DNA of 64,000 nucleotides from Evansella sp. LMS18 (GCF_024362785.1 NZ_CP093301.1:4092001-4156000), one strand, 5' to 3'. Shown: positions 17,440 to 26,035, counted from the stretch's first letter. Translations and numbers: made by a program. The notes: generated by a model not told the origin, from the letters alone.

Positions 17440-17973
17440 ATGAGAAATTTAGTATTGTTTATAGCGGCCAGTTTGGACGGATACATAGCCACAAAGGACG
17501 AGTCTTTAGATTGGTTATTCAACGTTGAGGGAGAAGGGGATAATGGTTATTCAGAATTTTATAATACAGTTGATAGTGTCTTAATGGGCAAAAAAACGTA
17601 CGACTGGATAATGAAATATGAGACAGGAGAATTCCCGTATAAGAACAAAGAGTGCTATGTTTTTACAAGGTCTTTGAAAGAAGATACCGAGAATGTCAGT
17701 TTTATTGATGAAGATATAACAGGTTTTATAGGACAGCTTAAAAACCAGGAAGGAGATAATATCTGGATTGTTGGTGGAGGAGAGTTGCTTCATTCTTTAC
17801 TAGAGGACAAATTAGTAGATGAAATTATTTTAACCATTGCCCCGGTTGTAATTGGAAAGGGTATCCCTCTATTCAAAGAAGGAGATTTTCATTTAAATCT
17901 GTCATTGAAAAATACCAGGACATTCAATCAGTTTGCAGAACTCCATTACGTGGTTAAATTAGGTAATGAATAA
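17440..17973 (+). CDS. Dihydrofolate reductase family protein (RibD C-terminal-like)
   Basis: The protein has 177 residues. It starts MRNLVLFIAASLDGYIA, has GKKTYDWIM in the middle, and has the NADPH-binding end IWIVGGGELLHSLLEDKLVD. These are hallmarks of the RibD_C / YyaP-like reductase group, not of housekeeping DHFR. It probably reduces a pterin- or pyrimidine-like compound with NADPH. The ribosome site is GGGGAG. The ASCH-domain gene follows 27 bases later, probably in one transcript. Confidence 0.88.
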   Translation: MRNLVLFIAASLDGYIATKDESLDWLFNVEGEGDNGYSEFYNTVDSVLMGKKTYDWIMKYETGEFPYKNKECYVFTRSLKEDTENVSFIDEDITGFIGQLKNQEGDNIWIVGGGELLHSLLEDKLVDEIILTIAPVVIGKGIPLFKEGDFHLNLSLKNTRTFNQFAELHYVVKLGNE

Positions 17974-18000
17974 TTAAATTAAATTAAAGGATGTTTACAT

Positions 18001-18444
18001 ATGAGCACAAAGATACAGCAATTCTGGCAGGATTTCTGTGCAGCAAATGATTTGAAAGAGGTTAAATATAAGGATGCTTTTCAGTTTGGCGTTTCCGCGG
18101 ATTGGTTAGCAGAACTGGTGGTGGAAGGGAAGAAGACAGCGACAACTTCCGGTTTTGTGTTTTATGAAATAGAAAAAGAAGCTCTGCCGGAAGCTGGTGA
18201 ATATAGTATTGTTTTAGACGGCCAGGAAGAGCCTGTGGCAGTCATTCAAATTCAGTCTGTGGAAGTTGTACCAATGAATGAAGTAACAGAGGACTTCGCA
18301 TTAGCAGAAGGTGAGGGCGATTATCATTACTGGTGGGACGCACACGAAGAATTCTTTACCGGACTATTAAAAGATAACGATTTGGAATTTTCTCCTGATA
18401 TGTTAGTTGTATGTGAACGTTTTAAAAAAGTTTACCCCAATTAA
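18001..18444 (+). CDS. ASCH domain protein (DUF984 type)
   Basis: The protein has 147 residues. The ASCH signature is GKKTATTSGFVFYE near residue 45, with the aromatic stretch GDYHYWWDAHEEFF later. ASCH proteins have a PUA-like beta-barrel. Some bind RNA, and others hydrolyse N4-acetylcytidine (YqfB group) or related modified nucleosides. The molecular role of this branch is not settled. The ribosome site is AAAGGATG. Confidence 0.87.
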   Translation: MSTKIQQFWQDFCAANDLKEVKYKDAFQFGVSADWLAELVVEGKKTATTSGFVFYEIEKEALPEAGEYSIVLDGQEEPVAVIQIQSVEVVPMNEVTEDFALAEGEGDYHYWWDAHEEFFTGLLKDNDLEFSPDMLVVCERFKKVYPN

Positions 18445-18542
18445 CTAGTTTATTACGAAGGACGTTAGATTATGGTCCAGGTGCCGCAGCGATCCTCTTT
18501 AGTTTTCCAGGCTTAAAATATTAATAGAATGAAGGTGTTTTG

Positions 18543-18737
18543 ATGGGTCAGATTGTTAGAGGGAATATGTTCGAAATGGGATTCAATGCTTTTCTATTAT
18601 TATTTGCACTAGTAATAGTTGTATCATCTGTCTTCAATTTATTTGATACGGAAAGAAATTTCTTATATGCCATTTTAGGAATTATTATTTGCGTTGGAAG
18701 TATAATCAGGCTGTATCTACTCACTAAAAATACATAA
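18543..18737 (+). CDS. Small membrane protein, 64 residues
   Basis: The protein has two hydrophobic segments (AFLLLFALVIVVSSVF and FLYAILGIIICVGSII). ATG at 18543 is chosen because AAGGTG lies six bases before it. I do not recognise a family. It lies 98 bases after the ASCH gene and is followed by a strong bidirectional terminator. Confidence 0.6.
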   Translation: MGQIVRGNMFEMGFNAFLLLFALVIVVSSVFNLFDTERNFLYAILGIIICVGSIIRLYLLTKNT

Positions 18738-18794
18738 TTTATTGTTGGTGAACGTTAGCTTTAGTCGGTAATCAACTGTTTTCGATTAAATAAA

Positions 18795-18828
18795 AAGTGG
18801 CTCTCACTAATTATGAGAGCCGCTTTTT
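18795..18828. terminator. Bidirectional terminator
   Basis: AGTGGCTCTCA pairs with TGAGAGCCGCTT. T-runs lie on both sides, so it serves the small membrane gene (+) and the subtilisin gene (-). Confidence 0.85.
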
Positions 18829-18844
18829 TCTCTGATAAATAGTA

Positions 18845-20050
18845 CTAATCGAGATTCAGCCATGCCTGAGGTGCATTATTAATTTGTGTTTGGCTATTGC
18901 CAGCAGCATTCCTTGCGAGCTGGATGGCTCTTCTTGCATCAATTCTCCCAAACCGGATCGTTCCTCCTGAGACAGGGCGGATGGCGGACCGATGTATAAT
19001 CGACCTGATCTGTCTGTTAGTGAGTGCCGGATTTGTCGCCTTGATCAGCCCTGCGAGGCCGCTTACAAAAGGAGCTGCCTGAGATGTACCAGATGCAGTC
19101 CTGTACATTGAGTCTAGTGCTTCTCCGGGAAAAGTAGACAAAATATCCTGCCCAGGAGCAGCTACTTCCACCCAGGAACCAAAGTTCGAGAATGGGGCAA
19201 GCTCGTTGCTTTGATTTGTGGCAGCTACTGCAAGTACCTGATTGTATCCGGCTGGATAATGAGAGATGTTGGAGGAGTTATTTCCAGCTGCTGCAATAAG
19301 CAGGGCACCCCTGTTATTAGCGTAGTTTACTGCATTTCTCAGTGTTTCGTTGCCCATTGCGGCTCCTAAGCTTAAGTTAATGATATGCGCCCCCTGATTT
19401 GCCGCGTGAATAATCCCCTGAGCTACATTACTGATTGACCCGCCTCCGTTATCTCCCATGACTTTTATATTCATAATCGCTCCTGTGTTATAGCTCATTC
19501 CGGCAATGCCATTTCTGTTGTTTGTCGCAGCGGCAGCAATCCCGGCTACATGGGTTCCGTGTCCATGTATATCATCCGCAGTGGGGGAGCTGGAAAAATT
19601 CGCTTGATGTACGATCTTTCCCCTTAAATCCGGATGATTGCCATTTACTCCAGTATCCAGAATTGCGATTCTTGCTGAAAGTGGGGTTACATGGGCAAGC
19701 TCCCATGCACCTTGTGCGTTTATATTATCCAGTCCCCATTGCCTTTCGAGAAGCGGGTCGTTTGTTGTGACAGAAGAGGCAGTTATTTTTTTCATTGATG
19801 AAATTTGCCGCGAATTTACAATCGGTTCAACGTGTATGAAATAATCTTCCTCCACAAAGCGGACAGCCTTTGAGTCAGTATATCCCTTCAGGCAGGATGG
19901 GAGTTCGTCCTCTGGTACCGTGATAACATGAATGCCAATCTCTTTAATTTCCTTAATGAGCTTTGCCTTCCGCTCCTTGTGGATCTTTAAACAGCGGGAC
20001 TTTTTTGTGCCAGGCTTAAAGCATACAATCAGCTGCTTTGTTGCAGGCAT
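18845..20050 (-). CDS. S8 family serine protease (subtilisin-like) without signal peptide
   Basis: The protein has 401 residues. The catalytic Asp is 132 (AILDTG), His 164 (HGHGTHVAG), the oxyanion Asn is 257 (AAAGNN) and Ser is 323 (GTSQAAP). Residues 1-80 resemble an I9-type propeptide. No signal peptide is visible, so an intracellular location or a non-classical exit is expected. The start at 20050 is chosen because AAGGAG lies nine bases upstream; the earlier in-frame ATG at 20059 abuts that site. The residue after the active Ser is Gln, whereas most subtilisins have Met there. Confidence 0.9.
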   Translation of the reverse strand: MPATKQLIVCFKPGTKKSRCLKIHKERKAKLIKEIKEIGIHVITVPEDELPSCLKGYTDSKAVRFVEEDYFIHVEPIVNSRQISSMKKITASSVTTNDPLLERQWGLDNINAQGAWELAHVTPLSARIAILDTGVNGNHPDLRGKIVHQANFSSSPTADDIHGHGTHVAGIAAAATNNRNGIAGMSYNTGAIMNIKVMGDNGGGSISNVAQGIIHAANQGAHIINLSLGAAMGNETLRNAVNYANNRGALLIAAAGNNSSNISHYPAGYNQVLAVAATNQSNELAPFSNFGSWVEVAAPGQDILSTFPGEALDSMYRTASGTSQAAPFVSGLAGLIKATNPALTNRQIRSIIHRSAIRPVSGGTIRFGRIDARRAIQLARNAAGNSQTQINNAPQAWLNLD

Positions 20051-20162
20051 GTACACCATCTCCTTTTCTGTGAAAATTCTATATTAATCTATTCAAGCGA
20101 GGTCATGTCCGAAGCGGTAGATGTACTAGGTAAGCAGAAATGAGGCGTCTATTTACTAGACT

Positions 20163-20211
20163 GATGAAGATTTTTCGACAAGTGCCTGGCACTTGTCGAA
20201 AATTCTTCATC
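20163..20211. repeat. 49-nt near-perfect palindrome of the TTCGACAAGTGCC family
   Basis: Two 24-nt arms meet at T20187 and pair at 23 of 24 positions. The core is TTCGACAAGTGCC and its complement, extended outward by GATGAAGA. It lies between the divergent subtilisin and ywqG genes. Confidence 0.85.
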
Positions 20212-20342
20212 TGCCCGGCAGGGGGAAGTGTCTGGCAGGGCGAATATTAATACTTAGAAACTTTTACAAAATATAACTTTTTGCTTTCTTCGTACTCCTA
20301 TATTTTTGGAAGGGTCAATTCAAAACCGCCTGGAGGATGCAC

Positions 20343-21170
20343 ATGAGCGATTATAATAAACTGAGAATACCGAAGGAACTGGAGATTTACAGAAAGCAGA
20401 TTGAGAGTACAGTAAAGCCATTTATCAGAATATCTGCCCAAAAGAGGGAAACAACCGTTTTTCAAAGTAAGTTTGGTGGTGATCCATATCTTCCTCTCTC
20501 GATGGAGCACCCGCTGGATAGTTTTAACAAACCGATGAGGCTGCTTGCCCAGCTGAATCTGGAAGACATGCCTGTGGTTGAGGATAGTCCGATGCCGAAG
20601 CAGGGAATTCTCCAGTTTTTTATCTCATGGGAAGATGATGTGATGGGCTTAGACTTTGATGATCAAACAAACCAAAAGAATTTCAGGGTAGTATATCATC
20701 AGGAAATTGAGAAAGACGAATCCAGGCTTGTAAAGGATTTCAGTTATATAGAGTACGACCCGGAAACAGACTCTTTCCCTGTGGAGCATGAAACTGCTCT
20801 CACTTTTTCAGTGGACCATGAACCAGTTTCTCTTGAAGATCACCGGAATGGGGAGTTGTTAGGGGAAAGTGTTGACCTTGATAAGCCTGTTCATCATGGG
20901 GAGCAGGAAACCGACCTGTTCGAAGTATACAATGAGGCTTTTTCCGGAGGCGGACACAAGGTCGGCGGCTATGCATTTTTCACCCAGGAAGATCCCCGGG
21001 GATATGGAAGTGAACTAAAGGATCATGAAGTCCTGCTGCTTCAGATTGATAGTGACTTTGACAATGGGATCATGTGGGGAGATATGGGTGTAGCAAATTT
21101 TTTTATGAAAAAAGAAGATTTAAGAAACTTAGATTTTTCTAAGGTGGCTTATAACTGGGACTGCCACTAG
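20343..21170 (+). CDS. ywqG: YwqG family protein (DUF1963)
   Basis: The protein has 275 residues. Family features include SKFGGDPYLP, PMRLLAQLNLEDMP, ILQFFIS, and GGHKVGGYAFFTQEDPR near the end, followed by LLLQIDSD. The function is unknown; the fold is a beta-rich domain found across bacteria. ATG at 20343 is preferred to the one at 20337, because GGAGG ends directly before 20337. It is a single gene. Confidence 0.88.
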   Translation: MSDYNKLRIPKELEIYRKQIESTVKPFIRISAQKRETTVFQSKFGGDPYLPLSMEHPLDSFNKPMRLLAQLNLEDMPVVEDSPMPKQGILQFFISWEDDVMGLDFDDQTNQKNFRVVYHQEIEKDESRLVKDFSYIEYDPETDSFPVEHETALTFSVDHEPVSLEDHRNGELLGESVDLDKPVHHGEQETDLFEVYNEAFSGGGHKVGGYAFFTQEDPRGYGSELKDHEVLLLQIDSDFDNGIMWGDMGVANFFMKKEDLRNLDFSKVAYNWDCH

Positions 21171-21219
21171 AATCGATAATAATCGACAGATGCGTGTGTA
21201 CTTGTCGAGAGGAGGTACG

Positions 21220-21403
21220 ATGGGGAGAATACTAAAATACACGGTGCCATTGCTTTTTATCACCTTAATACCTTTCTTTTCACTGGCAGGCAATTTTTGA
21301 AGATGATATGACTATTCATTTATTCTATTTAATTCTGGTAAATATAATCATTGGTATATTACTTGCCATTTTTGATGTTTTAAGGAAGAGTAAGGAAGTT
21401 TGA
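21220..21403 (+). pseudogene. Small membrane protein gene split by a one-base frameshift
   Basis: A strong ribosome site (GAGGAGG) precedes ATG 21220. The frame gives MGRILKYTVPLLF and stops at 21300 after a T5 run. Reading on with one T fewer gives NFEDDM and a second hydrophobic part (FYLILVNIIIGILLAIF), ending at 21403. Together they make a plausible 60-residue two-span protein. It could be a pseudogene, a sequence error or slippage. The second frame also has its own ATG at 21308. Confidence 0.5.
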
Positions 21404-21445
21404 GATTATTCAGGTGTTATGGGAGAGGGAAGCAAATAAACATGA

Positions 21446-21478
21446 AGAAAGACAAACTCCAAAAGGGTTTGTCTTTTA
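21446..21478. terminator. Bidirectional terminator before paiB
   Basis: AAAGACAAAC at 21448-21457 pairs with GTTTGTCTTT at 21467-21476. Confidence 0.7.
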
Positions 21479-21499
21479 TTCCTCCAAACATGGAGCATA

Positions 21500-22105
21500 T
21501 TAAAGATTTCTTTTCATTAGCTCTGCAATTTCCAGGTTATTCTGGTCGGAAGTGCTCTCCAGGTTCTTGACCACTAATTTTTGCCGTTCTTCTGGATGAT
21601 TCTGGCTTAATTTAGCTTTCGCTTCTGTTTTTGTGATGTTAATTTTAAATGGCACAATCCCTTTCATCATGCTATCAATATACCCGGTGTCTGTACCCTT
21701 TAAGTTGTATGGACTATCCGCCGCTTCGTATTTATTAACCATTTCATCCAAAGAGTCAAATACTAGTTTGGGGTCTTCCACAATCGCCACCTTTCCATAT
21801 ACATGGACAGACACATAATTCCATGTAGGGACTGCCTTCGAAGTTTCATACCAGGATGGAGATATATAGCAGTGCGGCCCCTGGAAAACGACAAGGACCT
21901 GCTGGTTTTCAATATCCTTCCATTGGCCGTTCGTCCGGGCAAAATGGCCATACAGAGCATTTTCCTCTCGCTTTAATGTCAGGGGAAGATGAGTGGCGCA
22001 AGGCTCCCCCTGATGCTGGGAAAATAAAGTTGCGAAACTGTATTTCTCTATAGCTTCATAAATCAATTCTTCATCCGTAATTTCGAAATGTTTAGGAATA
22101 TACAT
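21500..22105 (-). CDS. paiB: FMN-binding negative transcriptional regulator, PaiB family
   Basis: The protein has 201 residues. It starts MYIPKHFEITDEE and contains FATLFSQHQGEPCATHLPL and VPTWNYVSVHVYGK, the split-barrel flavin-binding features of PaiB. In Bacillus subtilis, PaiB with the acetyltransferase PaiA affects sporulation and protease gene expression. No paiA is adjacent here, although the GNAT at 14491 resembles that branch. It is a single gene. Confidence 0.92.
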   Translation of the reverse strand: MYIPKHFEITDEELIYEAIEKYSFATLFSQHQGEPCATHLPLTLKREENALYGHFARTNGQWKDIENQQVLVVFQGPHCYISPSWYETSKAVPTWNYVSVHVYGKVAIVEDPKLVFDSLDEMVNKYEAADSPYNLKGTDTGYIDSMMKGIVPFKINITKTEAKAKLSQNHPEERQKLVVKNLESTSDQNNLEIAELMKRNL

Positions 22106-22260
22106 GGATACAAATCCTCCTTGGTCTGTACTAGATTAAAATATGCGAATGTAATATCTGATTTGGGTTCTGATATACATACTGTTCTATGAATATATTA
22201 ACTATTATTCTAGCAGGGGATATAACAATTGACCAAATGAAATAAGGGAGGCAGGAAAAT

Positions 22261-22440
22261 ATGTGGTATGTGTACGGAGCAGTTGGATTAGCAGTAGTGT
22301 ATGTTTTTCTATCTGCAATAAGTGATAACGCTTTTACCCTTTTGGTTGGTATTATTGAATGGTCAACGCTTTTTATATTACCCTGGATCGCTTTGTACTG
22401 GTTTATTCAATTTGTAAAAACCAATAAGCGATTAACGTAA
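22261..22440 (+). CDS. Small membrane protein, 59 residues
   Basis: Ribosome site GGGAGG is followed by ATG 22261. The protein has two hydrophobic segments (GAVGLAVVYVFLSAI and TLFILPWIALYWFI) and a basic tail. I see no recognised family. Confidence 0.6.
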   Translation: MWYVYGAVGLAVVYVFLSAISDNAFTLLVGIIEWSTLFILPWIALYWFIQFVKTNKRLT

Positions 22441-22533
22441 GCAGTGGGAATCGGCATCGGAAAACAACCAGTGAGGGATGGACAAAACCCCCACTGATTG
22501 AATGTTCACTTTATAAAAGAAAGGCGAGGTTCT

Positions 22534-22752
22534 GTGGCACGTTGTACAAATTGCAATTTTAAATGGAAAGCGAGAGATATATGGTCACTGGGTTTTTCAA
22601 AGATGGGGAAGGATTGCCCACACTGCGGGACCAGACAATATATTTCTGCCGCAACTCAGCGAATATTTACACTAGGTTATCTAAGTCTCGTTTTTATCGT
22701 TATTTTTCCTTTTGTTATCAGGCTCAGTGACAAAAATGAACCGTTATGGTAG
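22534..22752 (+). CDS. TIGR04104-type Cxxc_20_Cxxc zinc-ribbon membrane protein
   Basis: The protein has 72 residues from GTG 22534, chosen because AAGGCGAGG lies just upstream. It contains CTNC and CPHC twenty residues apart, a zinc-ribbon pattern, followed by one hydrophobic segment (LGYLSLVFIVIFPFVI). This matches the small Bacillus family named after that Cys spacing. The function is unknown. Confidence 0.75.
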   Translation: MARCTNCNFKWKARDIWSLGFSKMGKDCPHCGTRQYISAATQRIFTLGYLSLVFIVIFPFVIRLSDKNEPLW

Positions 22753-22770
22753 AAAACAGGAACTTTCGAA

Positions 22771-22794
22771 GGAAGCTGGAGATTCTCAGCTTCC
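22771..22794 (+). terminator. Hairpin after the zinc-ribbon gene
   Basis: GGAAGCTG and CAGCTTCC pair around GAGATTCT. There is no real T-run, so termination is uncertain. Confidence 0.4.
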
Positions 22795-22911
22795 TGTGAT
22801 TGTTTCAATTGAGTAACAAATAGATTACTTGTTTGTTTTACAATATATTCAAATTGTGCCATAATTGTTTAAGAGTTCCAGATTAGCAGAAAAACAGAGG
22901 GGTGAGTTACT

Positions 22912-23439
22912 ATGAAAAGAAGATTTGTAATATTCGGAATAATACTCCTTATTATAAGTTCTTCTTTGTTTGTCGGGACTAAAATGACAGGTTATACTGA
23001 CAGAGCCTGGCAGGCACAAGGCATTTATACTATTTATGATGAAATAATATATGAACATCAAAATCTGGAAGGGAAATCAGTACAAGTTGGGTTGCCGGAT
23101 ACGATGTCGGAAAGTATGTTTCGAAAGGTCTTATATTATTTCCTGAATTCCCGTGTTGATGCGGAATGGAAATGGAATGTGTATGAGATTACCGAGGAAA
23201 GAACGAACCAGCTTTTAGAAGTAGTCGAGAATAATAACTTCAACCACGAGAATCTATACATAAACATTTTAAATGATTGGCGTAACAGCAATTTTTCTAA
23301 TTCTGTAAGATACCATGACGAGTTAAGGAAGATTCATGGTATGGTAGAAAAAAGCGCAGCTACAGGCCTCTTCTCAGGATCAGAGGCAGAGGAGTACTTA
23401 GAGCAAGGTTTCCCACTGCCGCAGCATGAGGAAGAATAA
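22912..23439 (+). CDS. Membrane-anchored protein, DUF6241-like, first of a tandem pair
   Basis: The protein has 175 residues, an N-terminal hydrophobic anchor (FVIFGIILLIISSSLFVG) and an extracellular helical part. The conserved region (FRKVLYYFLNSRVDAEWKW through LQ-type acidic tail) is homologous to the next gene; for example LLEVVENNNFNHENLYINIL matches LYEVVSENDYPRKEFLLQII. I assign DUF6241 from memory with moderate confidence. The ribosome site is GAGGGGTGAG. The role is unknown. Confidence 0.68.
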   Translation: MKRRFVIFGIILLIISSSLFVGTKMTGYTDRAWQAQGIYTIYDEIIYEHQNLEGKSVQVGLPDTMSESMFRKVLYYFLNSRVDAEWKWNVYEITEERTNQLLEVVENNNFNHENLYINILNDWRNSNFSNSVRYHDELRKIHGMVEKSAATGLFSGSEAEEYLEQGFPLPQHEEE

Positions 23440-23455
23440 CATATTGGAGGTACTT

Positions 23456-24094
23456 ATGAAGAAAATTACAGTGTACTCGACTATAGGAGTCTTTGTAATA
23501 GGAGCAGGTGCTGGCTTGGGTCTATGGGCGACTGACAATTTTTTAGATGGGAAAAAGGAAGAAGCGGCTGTCCATGCTGAAAGACTGGAAGACAATGAAC
23601 AAGACGAGCATGATACGCCAGTGGAAGAACATAATGATGAGCAGCCTGAAGAGCCAGATACAGAAGAAAATGAAGAAGATGAAGAACAAACTGAAGCAAG
23701 AATAAAGTTGGAAAGATTTTATACAGAAGTAGAATATGACCTTGAAATCGATTCCCGGACAAGCCAGGATCAAATTCTCATTATTATTCATCATATGGCG
23801 CACCAAAAGATCAGAGCGGAACAAAAATGGGGTGCCGTACCGCTAGTTGAAGATACCGTTGATCAGCTGTATGAAGTGGTCTCTGAAAATGATTACCCAA
23901 GGAAAGAATTTTTGTTGCAAATCATTGGGGAATGGAAAGAAGGAGATTTCAGGTTCATCGACCATCACCATAATGAAGTTTGGGAAATCCAGGGTGGTAC
24001 GGTTGGTAAGGCATATGGAATTCTTGATCCTGCAGAAGAATGGCAGTTTATTGAACAAGAGTTTTCCGACATCATTGAAGAGCAGCTGCAATAA
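23456..24094 (+). CDS. Membrane-anchored protein, DUF6241-like, second of the pair
   Basis: The protein has 212 residues from ATG 23456, preceded by GGAGG. An N-terminal anchor (VYSTIGVFVIGAGAGLGLW) is followed by a linker of about 50 residues that is nearly all Glu and Asp, then the same domain as the upstream gene (HMAHQKIRAEQKWGAVPLVE). The acidic linker is the main difference between the pair. They are probably products of tandem duplication and cotranscribed. The location would be outside the membrane. Confidence 0.68.
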   Translation: MKKITVYSTIGVFVIGAGAGLGLWATDNFLDGKKEEAAVHAERLEDNEQDEHDTPVEEHNDEQPEEPDTEENEEDEEQTEARIKLERFYTEVEYDLEIDSRTSQDQILIIIHHMAHQKIRAEQKWGAVPLVEDTVDQLYEVVSENDYPRKEFLLQIIGEWKEGDFRFIDHHHNEVWEIQGGTVGKAYGILDPAEEWQFIEQEFSDIIEEQLQ

Positions 24095-24134
24095 AGGTGG
24101 CAGAACTCTGAGGAAAATATATAGAAGTAAATGG

Positions 24135-24163
24135 AAGCAGGGGATTAAGTTCCCCTGCTTTTT
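24135..24163 (+). terminator. Terminator after the DUF6241-like pair
   Basis: AAGCAGGGGA pairs with TCCCCTGCTT, followed by TTT. Confidence 0.8.
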
Positions 24164-24191
24164 GTGTGGTGCCTTGCACTTGTATATTATT

Positions 24192-24719
24192 CTACTTTTT
24201 TAAAATTCCTAAGTATTCCACCCATGGTCCTGTATTTTCCCGGTAGTTTTCGGCCATCACTCTAACAATTTGGGATATATGTGTCAGGTCATGGACTACC
24301 CAGGTGGAAAGAAGTTCTTTTACTTTCACTACCCCAAAAGCTGGATGAAAGCCAGTCTTATCAAGCAGGGAATCAGAGGATACGAGAGTTTTCAATTTTT
24401 TAATATTAATAGCCCTGATGGCTTTAAACTCATCAAATTTCTGGTCAATCGTTGTTTTATCAGTGTTATTAAGATGGGAGAAACGATCAAATTCCGGAAA
24501 AGGTTTTGCTGAGCCTTCCTGGAGAATAAACTCAAGTCTCGGAATCCAGTTTGTTTTCTCTGCCTCAATCAGATGATCAATTACTTCCTCTGGGTTCCAT
24601 GTTCCGTCCCCTTCGTTACTATGCAGCCATGTTTCAGAAAGGCCTGCCAGAAAATGCTCCAGTGTTTTTGGCGTACGCTCAAGGACCTCAATTGCTTCAT
24701 TTAAATTGAATGTCATCAT
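24192..24719 (-). CDS. DinB superfamily protein
   Basis: The protein has 175 residues and a four-helix DinB fold. Likely metal-binding His residues sit in the pattern [13 protein letters not shown] and [15 protein letters not shown]. Such enzymes are usually metal-dependent thiol transferases or hydrolases of unclear substrate. The start is set at 24719, because AAAGGGG lies inside the upstream extension to 24734. Confidence 0.85.
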   Translation of the reverse strand: MMTFNLNEAIEVLERTPKTLEHFLAGLSETWLHSNEGDGTWNPEEVIDHLIEAEKTNWIPRLEFILQEGSAKPFPEFDRFSHLNNTDKTTIDQKFDEFKAIRAINIKKLKTLVSSDSLLDKTGFHPAFGVVKVKELLSTWVVHDLTHISQIVRVMAENYRENTGPWVEYLGILKK

Positions 24720-24759
24720 TTTAACCCCTTTCATATTCCATATAAGGCGTCCTTATTTA

Positions 24760-25242
24760 TCAAACATTTACTTTTGCTCTGTTTAATTTCTTTTTCGGTT
24801 TATATTTTCTTCCTGTAAGGAAAATCACCGGAGTTCCTATAATTGACGGCAACAGCCAGAACAGGAGAATTGGCAGCTCATTCAAAAGAGGGACTTTGGA
24901 TATATTCACAACGATAGTCGCTGTGACAATACCTATGTAGGAGCCGAGCATACCTCCAATATGTGAACCGAGCCAATTTTTCCACCTTTTCTTAGAAGCT
25001 GCATAGCCTAGCAGGACCAGGGAGTAGGAGAAAACCCCGATATAAAAAAGATAGGCACTTTCTTCCCAATGCATAATCGCCATAACTACAGCTGTAATAA
25101 ATACTGCAACATAGGACCAGTGGTATATCTCACCTGATAACGTGTGATTACCCTTCTTTTTTCTGGAAGCCATAGCGACCACTCCACTAACTAAACAAAT
25201 AAAGCCCGCGCCGATATGGGTGATAAGAAACAAATTAAACAA
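24760..25242 (-). CDS. DUF2306-like membrane protein
   Basis: The protein has 160 residues and four to five hydrophobic segments. It begins LFLITHIGAGFICLVSG, with a His in the first helix, and has HTLSGEIYHWSYVAV and HIGGMLGSYIGIV with further His residues. This His pattern resembles DUF2306 / YozB-like membrane proteins, which may bind haem. The start is TTG, with GAGGTGGGAG upstream. It is the gene upstream of dinB on the same strand, with a short gap, so the two are perhaps cotranscribed. Confidence 0.65.
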   Translation of the reverse strand: MFNLFLITHIGAGFICLVSGVVAMASRKKKGNHTLSGEIYHWSYVAVFITAVVMAIMHWEESAYLFYIGVFSYSLVLLGYAASKKRWKNWLGSHIGGMLGSYIGIVTATIVVNISKVPLLNELPILLFWLLPSIIGTPVIFLTGRKYKPKKKLNRAKVNV

Positions 25243-25388
25243 TAGCTCCCACCTCGGTTTTTAATTTAAATTTAATCTAAGTGCAGCTTTTAGGCAATAT
25301 TTTTTAGCGGACAAATATTTTAGCTATGACTCGACAGCAATGGGAAAATCAAATAAAGATACTCCGCTAGTTACAGGTACTCCAGAAA

Positions 25389-25858
25389 GTGCAAGAGGCT
25401 CTTGCGTTACTTGAGAAACAAAAACTAGGAAATGAGAGGATGCAAGAGGCTCTTGCGTTACCTGAGAAACGAAAATCAGGAAATGAGGGGATGCAAGAGG
25501 CTCTTGCGTTACCTGAGAAACGAAAATTAGGAAATGAGGGGATGCAAGAAGCTCTTGCGTTACCTGAGAAACGAAAATTAGGAAATGAGGGGATGCAAGA
25601 GGCTCTTGCGTTACTTGAGAAACGAAAATTAGGAAATGAGGGGATGCAAGAGGCTCTTGCGTTACTTGAGAAACAAAAACTAGGAAATGAGGGGATGCAA
25701 GAGGCTCTTGCGTTACCTGAGAAACGAAAATTAGGAAATGAGGGGATGCAAGAGGCTCTTCCGTTACCTGAGAAACGAAAATTAGGAAATGAGGGGATGC
25801 AAGAGGCTCTTGCGTTACTTGAGAAACGAAAATTAGGAAATGAGGGGATGCAAGAACT
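25389..25858. repeat. Tandem array: nine 51-bp units
   Basis: Units start every 51 bases from 25391 and are nearly identical. Each holds CAAGAGGCTCTTG, an imperfect palindrome, then CGTTACCTGAGAAACGAAAA and GGAAATGAGGGG. Because 51 is a multiple of three, frames stay open. The plus frame (to 25880) would encode a 17-residue repeat, MQEALALPEKRKLGNEG, starting at a GTG without a ribosome site. The minus frame is open for 243 codons. Coding is therefore doubtful, but a plus-strand terminator follows. Confidence 0.85.
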
Positions 25859-25892
25859 TCATTCACTAGTAATAAACTAAGGCTTGAGACTG

Positions 25893-25928
25893 GGGACGGC
25901 GCTTTTAGGAGAACCGTCCCTTTATTTT
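25893..25928 (+). terminator. Terminator after the 51-bp array
   Basis: GGGACGG at 25893-25899 pairs with CCGTCCC at 25914-25920, followed by TTTATTTTTT. Confidence 0.75.
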
Positions 25929-25940
25929 TTCTAAAAATGG

Positions 25941-25998
25941 TTGCACTGCATTTGAAGGTGTGTATATAATGTATATAGAGTATATATACACTATATAA
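25941..25998 (+). promoter_or_regulatory. Promoter and operator of the GntR-ABC operon
   Basis: TTGCAC at 25941-25946 and TATAAT at 25965-25970 are 18 bases apart. GTGTATATA (25960-25968) and TATATACAC (ending 25991) form an inverted repeat over the -10 box and start site, which fits repression by the GntR protein encoded next. Confidence 0.68.
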
Positions 25999-26035
25999 AC
26001 AACGATACAAAAAATAACTACGGCGAGGGATTGAC

